Positions 26,689 to 34,418 of a DNA stretch of 64,000 nucleotides are shown in pieces; position 1 is the first letter of the stretch; the number at the start of each line of letters is the position of its first letter. Made by a program: the position numbers and the translations under genes. Where the stretch lies: assembly GCF_003176895.1 (NCBI RefSeq), contig NZ_QGTD01000013.1, positions 62,001-126,000 on the forward strand, written 5' to 3'. The notes below the pieces were generated by a model. It was not told the DNA's origin. It worked only from the letters and a program-made list of their open reading frames with translations, and did no database searches. The stretch is from Gracilibacillus dipsosauri. GTDB taxonomy: Bacteria > Bacillota > Bacilli > Bacillales > Amphibacillaceae.

Positions 26689-27486
26689 TTAATTTCGTCT
26701 TACCCCTTCTACCGCAAGCAAATACATAGACAGATATTCTCCTTTATTTTGGGTCCATGATCGATATTTCTTTTCAGCAATCACTCGTTCTTCTTCGGTT
26801 AGGTACCCATCTTCAACCATTTGCTTCCCTTTTATCTCAGCAACTTCAGACCAGATGTTAATTTGACTTTCAAAGGTTTTCTCTCCTTTTTGTACAAGCT
26901 CATGCTGAGGGTAGATAGCTATGTTATCTAAACCTATCTTCTCAAACAGATAGGCTAAATGATCTGCTATGGTATTTACCATTCCTGCATCTTCCCTCCA
27001 CTTAAGAAACGATGAATAAAAAGCTTCCATTTCTTTCGGTATTTTAGGCTTCCAAATAATCTTTTTATGATTATAGTCTAGAACAAGTACTTTACCGTTT
27101 AATTTCACAGTATTCTTCATTGAGCTTAATGCTCTTGTTGGATTTTCCAACCATTGTAGTACTCTAGCTGAGGTAACGATATCGAACTCCGAATCAAATG
27201 GTAATGCATAAATATCGGCTACTTCAAAACTAAGATTCGGTAATGAGTGCTTTTCGTTAGCTTTTCGAATCATGTCTTCATTATTATCAATACCTATTAC
27301 CTTTCCTTTCTCACCAACAGTCTCCGCTATTCCCCTGGTTATCGCACCAGTACCACAACCAACATCCAAAACTGCCATGCCTTCTTGAAGTATTTCTGCT
27401 AATCTTTGATGGGATGTAGACAATTTTCGATTATCAATAATCGTCGTCTTCGGAAGTTCCGCCCGCTTCTTTGCCAAATTATTCAA
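26689..27486 (-). CDS. SAM-dependent methyltransferase, class I
   Basis: It has 265 residues. A Rossmann SAM site is clear in VLDVGCGTGAITRGIA (motif I) and EVADIYALPFDSEFDIVTSARVLQWL (motifs II-III; core ADIYALPFDSEFD). It starts with TTG at 27486 behind GGAGAGAG. The family spans many substrates and nothing here identifies one. Confidence 0.85.
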   Translation of the reverse strand: MNNLAKKRAELPKTTIIDNRKLSTSHQRLAEILQEGMAVLDVGCGTGAITRGIAETVGEKGKVIGIDNNEDMIRKANEKHSLPNLSFEVADIYALPFDSEFDIVTSARVLQWLENPTRALSSMKNTVKLNGKVLVLDYNHKKIIWKPKIPKEMEAFYSSFLKWREDAGMVNTIADHLAYLFEKIGLDNIAIYPQHELVQKGEKTFESQINIWSEVAEIKGKQMVEDGYLTEEERVIAEKKYRSWTQNKGEYLSMYLLAVEGVRRN

Positions 27487-27674
27487 TCCCGCTCTCTCCT
27501 TCCACTATTTTCACAAAATTCTACTCGATTCCATTTATAAATTCAACTTGAATTTATTTTTAAGTAAAAATAGTTTACAAATATTTAGATACACTTTACT
27601 TACAATTATACGTTGTTTCGATTATGATTAGATTAGGAATATAGATAGATTCAAATGGTTTGGGGGATAATGCG

Positions 27675-28541
27675 ATGAAATTAATTGCAACAGATTTAGA
27701 TGGAACATTACTTAGCAAAAATCACGAAATTAGTGATGCAAACAAGGAAGCACTTAAGCTTGCAAGTGAACAAGGCGTGGAAATTATTGTCGCAACAGGC
27801 AGATCCTACTCTGCAGCAAAAATTCCACTTGATAAGGCAGGATTGAATTTTCCAATTATCTGCTTAAATGGCGGAAAAATTTACAATGAGAGAGCACAAC
27901 TCCTTAATTCTGCACCACTCGATAAGGCAACTTGTAAAAAAATCAAACAGATTTGCACAGCTCAGCATGTTTATTTTGAAGTGTTTACAAATAAAGCTAC
28001 TTTTTCAGAAAGTAGAGAAAAGTTTATCCAAGTAATGGTAGATATTATGGCGTCAGCCTTTCCTCAACTAACACGAGAAGAAGTTGAAGCTCAAGCAAAA
28101 AATCGTTTCCAAGATGAAGAGGTCGAAATCATTGACAACTTTGATCAATTATTCGATCGTGAAGATATCGATGTCTATAAAATATTAGCGTTCTCGTTAG
28201 ACGACGAGGTCTTGGAGCAAGTCGAGCAAAATCTTAAGGATGATGCAAGCATTGCCATTACTTCCTCTGGTTTTTCCAACCTTGAATTTAACCATCCAAA
28301 AGCGCAAAAAGGCATTGCAGTAAAAGAATTTGCCGCACAACTTGGCATCGAAATGAAAGATGTGATGGCAATTGGCGACAATTTCAATGATGCATCCATG
28401 ATTGAAATGGCAGGCTATGGCGTAGCAATGGGAAATGCTGCAGAGGCCATTAAAGATATGGCAGACTTCACCACGAAAACTAACCATGAAGATGGAGTCG
28501 CCCATGCCATTCAAACATTGCTATCTAAAGAGCTTAGCTAG
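27675..28541 (+). CDS. Cof-type HAD-superfamily phosphatase
   Basis: It has 288 residues starting at ATG 27675 (GGGGG 8 nt upstream). The HAD nucleophile loop is IATDLDGTLL, motif II IIVATGRS, and motif IV AIGDNFNDASMIEMAG. The Cof IIB cap lies between (about 80-190). Family members dephosphorylate sugar phosphates or nucleotide-like cofactors such as FMN and PLP. The length is normal. Confidence 0.9.
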   Translation: MKLIATDLDGTLLSKNHEISDANKEALKLASEQGVEIIVATGRSYSAAKIPLDKAGLNFPIICLNGGKIYNERAQLLNSAPLDKATCKKIKQICTAQHVYFEVFTNKATFSESREKFIQVMVDIMASAFPQLTREEVEAQAKNRFQDEEVEIIDNFDQLFDREDIDVYKILAFSLDDEVLEQVEQNLKDDASIAITSSGFSNLEFNHPKAQKGIAVKEFAAQLGIEMKDVMAIGDNFNDASMIEMAGYGVAMGNAAEAIKDMADFTTKTNHEDGVAHAIQTLLSKELS

Positions 28542-28576
28542 TAATGAAAAGTGGAATTTATGACATTAGGAATATT

Positions 28577-28606
28577 GCTGAGTTCCCCATTAATGGAGAA
28601 CTCAGC
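28577..28606. terminator. Near-perfect 30-bp palindrome after the HAD gene
   Basis: GCTGAGTTC and GAACTCAGC flank a CCATTAATGG palindrome. There is no long T-run, so terminator function is only likely from position. Confidence 0.5.
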
Positions 28607-28682
28607 TTACTAAAAAGTATTGTTTTAGTCCTTGCCACCGACATTTTAAACACTTCCTCAGAAAAAATTTTCTAGAAAGGAA

Positions 28683-28742
28683 ATAAAAAAACCTGGGCTG
28701 ATAGGAACACATGATCATCATGTGTTCCTATCAGCTCAGGTT
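28683..28742 (-). terminator. Very long hairpin terminator after the Spo0E-like gene
   Basis: A 24-bp stem (28690-28713 with 28719-28742, one mismatch) has a 5-nt loop. A T7 run follows on the minus strand. The stem is unusually long for a terminator. Confidence 0.8.
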
Positions 28743-28803
28743 ATGCCCGTGAAGGGTAACAGATAATTCAGATTATAGTATCCGTTTTCAAGGATTAATT
28801 ATA

Positions 28804-28992
28804 TTATTTTTTTGAGGAACTTTTTACTTTTAATAATTTCTTTTGCATTTCATAAATTAACTTGTCCATTTCTTCACTAATCATAATGGTATCCCTATGC
28901 TCAAGCCCTTTTCGAAGCCCCGATTGAATTAACTCTTCTCGTTTCTGTTGAATTTGATGTTTTAAATTATTCTCATAATCGTTTTGCAACAT
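28804..28992 (-). CDS. Spo0E-family aspartyl-phosphate phosphatase
   Basis: It has 62 residues from ATG 28992 (GGGG 9 nt upstream). Two helices are joined by a short turn, with the family motif as SEEMDKLIY (canonical SQELDxLI). Relatives dephosphorylate Spo0A~P and delay sporulation. This supports a spore-forming host. Helix 1 carries KREELIQSGLRKGL, matching the usual spacing. Confidence 0.8.
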   Translation of the reverse strand: MLQNDYENNLKHQIQQKREELIQSGLRKGLEHRDTIMISEEMDKLIYEMQKKLLKVKSSSKK

Positions 28993-29205
28993 ATACTGTC
29001 GCCCCTTTTTGTTCTCTAACAATATCTTCGATTCGAGGGATAATGTTTATGTCCGCCTTTTTAGTTAAAAATTGTCATTATGTACATAATACCTATTTTT
29101 TTTGCATTTGCCAACAATTATTGTCAGAATATTAAAAAATGTGGCAAATGGTTACAAAAAATAAGATTGGGGCAAGCTAACCACATAAAACTAATGTTTT
29201 CCATC

Positions 29206-29592
29206 CTAATTAAAAAGTCTTACAATATAGAAGCCAACAGAAAAAAATAGAATAGACCCAAATATACTTAACAATACATAAACAATACATAGGGAATAAT
29301 TCCTTTGTTTCCACAGTTGCATAGCTTCTACACTGAAGGTAGAAAAAGTAGTAAAAGCACCAAAAAAACCGACACCTAAAAAAATGTATAACCGATCATT
29401 GATGCCGATTGGTAGTACGGTTTGGTAGGATAAATAATAAAATACACCCAAACCAAAGGATCCGAGAATATTTACAAGAAGCATCGCTATTGGAAATGTG
29501 GAATTGTTCCACCATGTTGCAAAGCGTAAACCAAGCCAATAACGACACCCCGCACCGAATGATCCTCCGACTGTTAATAATAGTATTTTCAT
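29206..29592 (-). CDS. crcB: Fluoride ion channel CrcB/Fluc, subunit 1
   Basis: It has 128 residues and four helices. GGSFGAGCRYWLG, the conserved Asn in LLVNILGSFGLG and the FGAFTTFSTFSVEAM sodium/fluoride motif are all present. It exports fluoride as a dual-topology dimer. Its start overlaps the second crcB stop by 4 bp, so the pair probably forms a heterodimer as in other Firmicutes. Confidence 0.93.
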   Translation of the reverse strand: MKILLLTVGGSFGAGCRYWLGLRFATWWNNSTFPIAMLLVNILGSFGLGVFYYLSYQTVLPIGINDRLYIFLGVGFFGAFTTFSTFSVEAMQLWKQRNYSLCIVYVLLSIFGSILFFSVGFYIVRLFN

Positions 29593-29999
29593 TCAGCTTC
29601 ACTGCCTTCTGTAACTGAGTTTTTCCAAAATAGGTTTCCAATTAAATAACCAAGTAAGGCACTCCCAATTCCACCTATCACAGAAAGAGTAACATAGACG
29701 ATGATCATAATGGTAGAGTTGTGGATATAAAAATGAGCTACCTCTGCCGAAAAAGTGGACATCGTTGTAAAACCTCCACAAAACCCAACACCTAATCCAA
29801 GCTTCAACCATTCTTTTGGAATGATTCTTGTAAAGATTGATGTAAAAAGACCTAACAGAAAGCTTCCCATGATATTGCCCACTAGTGTCCCGAGTGGAAA
29901 GAGGATATTATTCATCCATATACTCAAACTATATCGACAATACGTACCGACAGAAGCACCAATACTTATAGCTAGAAGATTCTTGCCCTGTGATCCCAA
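29589..29999 (-). CDS. crcB: Fluoride ion channel CrcB/Fluc, subunit 2
   Basis: About 136 residues with GASVGTYCRYSLS, VGNIMGSFLLG and FCGGFTTMSTFSAEV. I prefer the TTG at 29999 (AAGGTGA 5 nt upstream). GTG at 30008 is an alternative, and a frame from 30089 would run through the upstream gene's terminator. I see no fluoride riboswitch upstream. Confidence 0.88.
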   Translation of the reverse strand: MGSQGKNLLAISIGASVGTYCRYSLSIWMNNILFPLGTLVGNIMGSFLLGLFTSIFTRIIPKEWLKLGLGVGFCGGFTTMSTFSAEVAHFYIHNSTIMIIVYVTLSVIGGIGSALLGYLIGNLFWKNSVTEGSEAE

Positions 30000-30073
30000 T
30001 AGATTCACCTTCTCTTTATTTACTATGGTATAGTATACAGCCATTTTCAAAAGGATTACAAGTCGATCCTCTA

Positions 30074-30110
30074 AAAAGAAAAAGACCATCGAAGCAAATT
30101 AGTTCGATGG
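30074..30110 (-). terminator. Terminator overlapping the end of the DUF3231 gene
   Basis: CCATCGAA and TTCGATGG form an 8-bp stem followed by a T-rich tract on the minus strand. Confidence 0.75.
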
Positions 30111-31127
30111 CTGATTCGTACTTTTTTTTGATATTTTATTTCTATCTAATGTCCCAGGTGGTTGTTCTAACCAATTATTTTTGATCATAATATCTAGCCC
30201 TTTTTTCGCAAATAACGCTATCTCCATAGAAAGTTTCTCATAGCTTAAAACTAAATCACTCCGTTGACTTGCCGATGCTGCTGTAGAGTAATTCCCCATA
30301 CCTGCAGCACTAAGCAACGACATTTGAAACATTAACAGCTTATCTGAAAAAGTAGGTGTAGTCGAATTCATAATAGCATAATCGGGTAAATGTGGAGTTT
30401 CGATGTCTCCATCTAATAGCGTTTCTGCGAATTTCTTAAGATGCTTTTTGGCGATCTCTTTCCCCTTTAGCATATAATCGCGTACTTCAGGATTATTCGT
30501 TGTTTGGGCAAAAGCGATACACAATTTTACACCGACTGAATTTGTCATCGAATTTAAGTATAGATGGGATATTTCAACAGCATTTAAAGGTCGCTTTTGT
30601 TTAAATATACCAAGACCACTTAAATAGCTCTTATTATCGATAAAATCGATTTCCTTTGTTGTTTCAATATATGGAGCTCGTCCAAGAATTCCTTTCTCTA
30701 AAGCAACTTGAATCGCTTCATCGTAGAGTAATGATGTTTCACGTAATCCTTCAATAAAGTGATTGCGTATATCTGCTCGCACACTCATTGAGACATACCC
30801 ACTGTAAGCAACCATTCCGACCCGAGCCATTTGTGTAACATACGTTAAACCAAAGGTATCCGTACTTAGTTGTGGTGCATCTAAATCAACATCATCTTCT
30901 GTAAAACCAACTGGAGTAGCCAGATTTTCTTTTTGAAAATATTGCTTTAATTCTTCCACATGTTTTTTAGCCATATTTAGGCTAGTTTGTACTGGCCCTT
31001 TTAAATCTTCGTCTTCCATATATTTTATCATATGTGATAATACACAGACTGCCATACTATCATTCATATAAGCTGTCCATATTGCCGCTATTTCTGAAGA
31101 TGTAAGGCTTATCTTAGAATGTTCCAT
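30099..31127 (-). CDS. DUF3231 family protein (two ferritin-like helical repeats)
   Basis: It has 342 residues in two related halves (about 1-165 and 175-335). Each half begins with a helix like LTSSEIAAIWTAYMNDSMAV / LNAVEISHLYLNSMTNSVGV and has a central RNHFIEGL / RDYMLKGKEIAKKHLKKF helix. The four-helix-bundle repeats are characteristic of DUF3231, a Bacillus family often seen in spore or stress settings with no known reaction. No metal-binding ExxH set is obvious. Confidence 0.8.
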   Translation of the reverse strand: MEHSKISLTSSEIAAIWTAYMNDSMAVCVLSHMIKYMEDEDLKGPVQTSLNMAKKHVEELKQYFQKENLATPVGFTEDDVDLDAPQLSTDTFGLTYVTQMARVGMVAYSGYVSMSVRADIRNHFIEGLRETSLLYDEAIQVALEKGILGRAPYIETTKEIDFIDNKSYLSGLGIFKQKRPLNAVEISHLYLNSMTNSVGVKLCIAFAQTTNNPEVRDYMLKGKEIAKKHLKKFAETLLDGDIETPHLPDYAIMNSTTPTFSDKLLMFQMSLLSAAGMGNYSTAASASQRSDLVLSYEKLSMEIALFAKKGLDIMIKNNWLEQPPGTLDRNKISKKSTNQPSN

Positions 31128-31145
31128 GGGTTCCCTCCGTGTTAT

Positions 31146-31631
31146 TTATGTTCCTTTACTTTTTATAAAAAGCATAATTAATATTTTTCTTACTATCAAA
31201 CCAATTGTGACCCCTACTCCTACAAATAATATTGGTAACCAAATCGGTCCCATTAATATCCCGAATATCTCTAAAGTAGAGGAATAAATAAGCCCAACCG
31301 TTACAAAGTAAGCGGATGTCACGAATGGAATGAATTCAAATGGGCTTTGTCCTCCGCCAGAATCTTTGTATGCATCCCAAATCGCAAACAAATAAATACA
31401 AGGATAGAACATCAGCCATTGATAATTGGTAATTGTAATCGCTTGATCAATTTCTCCATAGAAACTATAAAGAATAGCTTTATTAAAGTTAGATTGTAGG
31501 TTAATTATCACTTCCAATATAATAAGAATAATTCCTTTTATCATTCTTCCGTTCAAAAGTTGGCCAAAACCTGGAAATGCTATACTCCATAAAATCTTTT
31601 CTAATGAATTTTGCTTTTGATTATTTTCCAT
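31146..31631 (-). CDS. Hypothetical membrane protein
   Basis: It has 161 residues and four or five membrane segments. The start, LEKILWSIAFPGFGQLLNGRMIKGIILI, has the GFGQL..G...KG pattern of TM2-like membrane proteins (core AFPGFGQLLNG). The gene is 18 nt upstream of the DUF3231 gene and likely co-transcribed with it. Function unknown. Confidence 0.65.
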   Translation of the reverse strand: MENNQKQNSLEKILWSIAFPGFGQLLNGRMIKGIILIILEVIINLQSNFNKAILYSFYGEIDQAITITNYQWLMFYPCIYLFAIWDAYKDSGGGQSPFEFIPFVTSAYFVTVGLIYSSTLEIFGILMGPIWLPILFVGVGVTIGLIVRKILIMLFIKSKGT

Positions 31632-31758
31632 TCCTCATTTCTTACCTTACATAAGTTTTTTCGTTTGACATTTCATTTCCCAATCCAAACACCCCCAAAT
31701 ACATTTCATATGTTTAACATAAATGATAAATAATATGCATTAACAAATATTCATGACG

Positions 31759-31782
31759 AATGATGTTACATTTGTCATCATT
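31759..31782. promoter_or_regulatory. Inverted repeat upstream of the HPr-like/Usp pair
   Basis: AATGATG and CATCATT flank a 10-bp spacer, resembling an operator. A second inverted repeat, TTTATATTC/GAATATAAA, lies at 31801-31829 in the leader. No known regulator is assigned. Confidence 0.4.
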
Positions 31783-31859
31783 TTTTAATATAAAAATAAG
31801 TTTATATTCTTTTCTAAAGTGAATATAAAAAGCGAAGAGAATTTGAAGGAGGTTATAAA

Positions 31860-32150
31860 ATGAAAGAAATATTATCCAAAAACATTACTATAGAAGGCAA
31901 GCTTACCATAAAAGAAATCCTAACCCTTTATCAATATGAAAAATCTTACGAAGGTAATATTTTACTCTTAGCGAACCATGAGATTGTACATTTAAATCAA
32001 ATAACAAACCTAGTATCATTTTTTCTTACTTATCACCAAATGAATGAAATCAAAGTTGTAGTTGAAGGTACTGAAGTCCAAAAGACGATGGAAGAAATCG
32101 AGGAATGTCTACAAGGTCATTGGAACGAGGTTGCAGGAAATTTGATTTAA
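31860..32150 (+). CDS. HPr-like protein lacking phosphorylation residues
   Basis: It has 96 residues with RBS AAGGAGG. Residues about 26-85 align with the HPr core: KSYEGNILLLANHEIVHLNQITNLV matches the KYDADVNLEYNGKTVNLKSIM region in hydrophobic pattern, and EIKVVVEG...MEEIEECL matches the last strand and helix. The active-site His15 region reads GKLTIKEI, with no His, and the Ser46 position (LKS) is LNQ. It cannot be a normal phosphocarrier and may be a scaffold or regulatory decoy (inference). It sits 16 nt before the Usp gene. Confidence 0.6.
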   Translation: MKEILSKNITIEGKLTIKEILTLYQYEKSYEGNILLLANHEIVHLNQITNLVSFFLTYHQMNEIKVVVEGTEVQKTMEEIEECLQGHWNEVAGNLI

Positions 32151-32169
32151 AAATAAGGAGTGATTTTTG

Positions 32170-32655
32170 ATGGTATTTAGCCAAATTTTAGTCGCTTTTG
32201 ATGGTTCCGAGGATAGTGTACTTGCCCTTCAGAAGGCAAAAGAATTGGCTTTTGAATGTAAGAGTAATTTAACCATCGCTTACGTTCATGATGAGAACTA
32301 TGCTGCACCACTTGCTAGTGAACAAACTGTCATACCAGCACATTCTCACGGTTTTGTTGGTACGGCACCATCTCCTAATCGGATGGAACGAGCAGCTTCT
32401 AAACAGATGGATCATACTCCTGAGAAAGTATTGGAAAAAGCAAGAAACTTATTAGAATCTATTCAATACAATGCTGATTACGAAACACTTTATGGCAATC
32501 CTGCGAAGGAAATTTGTGACTTCGCGAATAACATGAAAGTAGATTTGATTGTAATCGGTAGTCGAGGTCTAGGTAAAATCAAAAAAATGATGATGGGAAG
32601 TGTAAGCAATAAAGTAACAAATAATGCCCATTGTCCTGTATTAGTGGTTAAGTAA
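32170..32655 (+). CDS. Universal stress protein (UspA family)
   Basis: About 161 residues. The N-terminus is SQILVAFDGSEDSVLALQKA. The ATP-binding motif G-2x-G-9x-G-S/N is intact in GSRGLGKIKKMMMGSVSNKV, so it is an ATP-binding Usp. An internal loop (about 48-85) is longer than usual. The ATG at 32170 follows AAGGAG. It is co-transcribed with the HPr-like gene. Confidence 0.92.
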   Translation: MVFSQILVAFDGSEDSVLALQKAKELAFECKSNLTIAYVHDENYAAPLASEQTVIPAHSHGFVGTAPSPNRMERAASKQMDHTPEKVLEKARNLLESIQYNADYETLYGNPAKEICDFANNMKVDLIVIGSRGLGKIKKMMMGSVSNKVTNNAHCPVLVVK

Positions 32656-32685
32656 TATCGTTTTACACCTGGTTTCGCATAAGGA

Positions 32686-32723
32686 AAAATTGTATCAGCA
32701 TCAAATAGCTGATACAATTTTTT
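32686..32723. terminator. Terminator between Usp and the convergent CdsA-like gene
   Basis: AAAATTGTATCAGC and GCTGATACAATTTT form a perfect 14-bp stem with T6. It works for the plus-strand Usp gene and possibly in both directions. Confidence 0.9.
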
Positions 32724-33636
32724 ACATAAAGTCAAAAAAGTAACGAATGATATGAAAAAAGACTGGAGAAGTATAAGTAAGACTATCTATCCGACTTAAA
32801 TAACGTCCCTGTAGCTGTTTTTGTTTTGCTGTGTTACCAATTAACAAATCTCGTTTTAATACAGAAATACTCAAAATCCCTACAAAACCTGCCACACTTA
32901 TAATGACACCTGAAAAAATTCCAAATATTAAATCAAATGGTGTTAAATACTCATAGAGTAAGTAAGACGCCAGTGTTGTTACGATTAATGCTCCGACAAA
33001 ACCTTCTAATGTAATATTGGGATTTGCAGATGGTATTAATTTTTTCTTTCCTATATACAAGGAGATTAAATATTGAACCACGTCTCCCGTTTGGGTTAAA
33101 ACAATGAGAAATAAGACCAAATTCGATCCAAATTCTGGTGTTGCAATTTGATAAAAGGCTAAATGACTCAGACCAAAGACCATTAGCATTAATCCCCATT
33201 GAACAAAGCTGACAGAACGAAGAAAACCTATCGTACCCTTCCCAATGATCCTTGGTAAAGGTAAAAACAAGAAAACGTAGACAGGAATAAAGACAATAAA
33301 CATTCCATACCAACCAATGTAAATCCAATAAAACTGTAAGGGTATCATTAAATAAGACCAAAGAAATAAACGTCGATCTGATTTTCTTGTTTTCATCATG
33401 GAGAAGTATTCTTTTAACGAATAGAAACAAAGGATCATGACCGCAAGCAAAGAGACAATAGGTGTAAACAATGTCGCAAAACAAAATACGACATACATTC
33501 CCCACCACGCCTTTACGCGAGAATGAATATTAGAGAAATCTTTATTTGGTTGCTTCATTCTAGTAAACTTTAATAAAAGTGTTGCAACTAGTATTACGAT
33601 AAAGATAATCGCTAATATGGACAGTTTTTCTTCCAT
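32722..33636 (-). CDS. CdsA-like phosphatidate cytidylyltransferase homologue with degenerate signature
   Basis: It has 304 residues and about eight membrane helices. The C-terminal CDP-alcohol synthase region is recognisable as LSISVLKRDLL ... GRYLSRIDSL. In active CdsA the signature has KR-x4-KD, HGG and DRxD. Here the KD is GN, HGG is missing and DRxD is SRID. The QTGDVVQYLIS segment is kept. It could be a diverged enzyme on another lipid or an inactive relative (inference). Single gene. Confidence 0.7.
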   Translation of the reverse strand: MEEKLSILAIIFIVILVATLLLKFTRMKQPNKDFSNIHSRVKAWWGMYVVFCFATLFTPIVSLLAVMILCFYSLKEYFSMMKTRKSDRRLFLWSYLMIPLQFYWIYIGWYGMFIVFIPVYVFLFLPLPRIIGKGTIGFLRSVSFVQWGLMLMVFGLSHLAFYQIATPEFGSNLVLFLIVLTQTGDVVQYLISLYIGKKKLIPSANPNITLEGFVGALIVTTLASYLLYEYLTPFDLIFGIFSGVIISVAGFVGILSISVLKRDLLIGNTAKQKQLQGRYLSRIDSLTYTSPVFFHIIRYFFDFM

Positions 33637-33729
33637 AGCATCACCTAACTTTCTTAAAAGCTTCCTTCATTTTACAAGATTTTGTGTATAATGAGAAGGT
33701 GAAAGAAATTTGTAAGGTGGGGAAGACCG

Positions 33730-34284
33730 ATGAATGATCAGAAATATATTTATATTATGCTATCCGATACAGGTACTCTATTTACAAGTGTAATAAAAAA
33801 ATATACAAGAGCCCCATACAATCATGCATCCATTTCATTTGATTCTGAATTAAAAGAGATGTATAGCTTCGGCAGGAAAAAACCCAAAAATCCACTTTAT
33901 GGAGGCTTTGTAAAAGAGGACGTCTTAACCGGTACCTTTAATCAATATCGAGATACTACCTGTGTTATCTATAAGTTAAAAGTAACTAATCGAGAAATAG
34001 AGAAAATGAAACGTATCCTTCATATATTCATAAAAAATGATGATAAATTTTTATATAATATTTTAGGAGTTATCGGTGTGTCACTCAAAGAGCCAATTGA
34101 ATTTAGTAATTCTTATTTCTGTTCACAATTTGTTGCAGAAATTTTAAAACGTTCCGGAATTCATCTCTGGGATAAGCTACCAGCAATGGTAACACCAGAC
34201 GATTTCCGAACAAATGAACGAATGCAATTGATTTATGAAGGGAAGCTTTATGAATTTGAACCAGTTAAGAAGCGATTAAAATAA
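33730..34284 (+). CDS. Permuted papain-fold (NlpC/P60-like, YiiX-type) protein
   Basis: It has 184 residues and no signal peptide. The N-terminal His motif APYNHASISF and the later YFCSQFVAEIL Cys motif occur in the permuted order of the YiiX/LRAT-like superfamily. Members cleave or transfer acyl/amide bonds. YNHAS and CSQFV are strong markers; the substrate is unknown. The RBS AGGTGGGG is upstream of ATG 33730. Confidence 0.7.
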   Translation: MNDQKYIYIMLSDTGTLFTSVIKKYTRAPYNHASISFDSELKEMYSFGRKKPKNPLYGGFVKEDVLTGTFNQYRDTTCVIYKLKVTNREIEKMKRILHIFIKNDDKFLYNILGVIGVSLKEPIEFSNSYFCSQFVAEILKRSGIHLWDKLPAMVTPDDFRTNERMQLIYEGKLYEFEPVKKRLK

Positions 34285-34343
34285 GCTTTAATTCTTTAGT
34301 AAAAAAACTATCTTCACGAAAAGGAAAATAGATAAAATACAAT

Positions 34344-34389
34344 AGGCAAAAACGAATGATCAGTTTATAATCATTCGTTTTATTTGCCT
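34344..34389. terminator. Hairpin between convergent genes
   Basis: GGCAAA and ACGAATGAT pair with ATCATTCGT and TTTGCC around a 9-nt loop. T-rich tracts lie on both strands. Confidence 0.75.
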
Positions 34390-34418
34390 TAAGCTCACCT
34401 ATTTCTGTGGAAGTTATG

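Noticed and set aside
28577-28742. The pair of palindromes as a MITE or miniature transposon
   Set aside because: The two hairpins are unrelated in sequence, lack target duplications, and the second has a T-run fitting a terminator.
30000-30098. Fluoride riboswitch before the crcB pair
   Set aside because: The space upstream is short and holds the neighbour's terminator; the conserved GGNGAUGG core is not seen.
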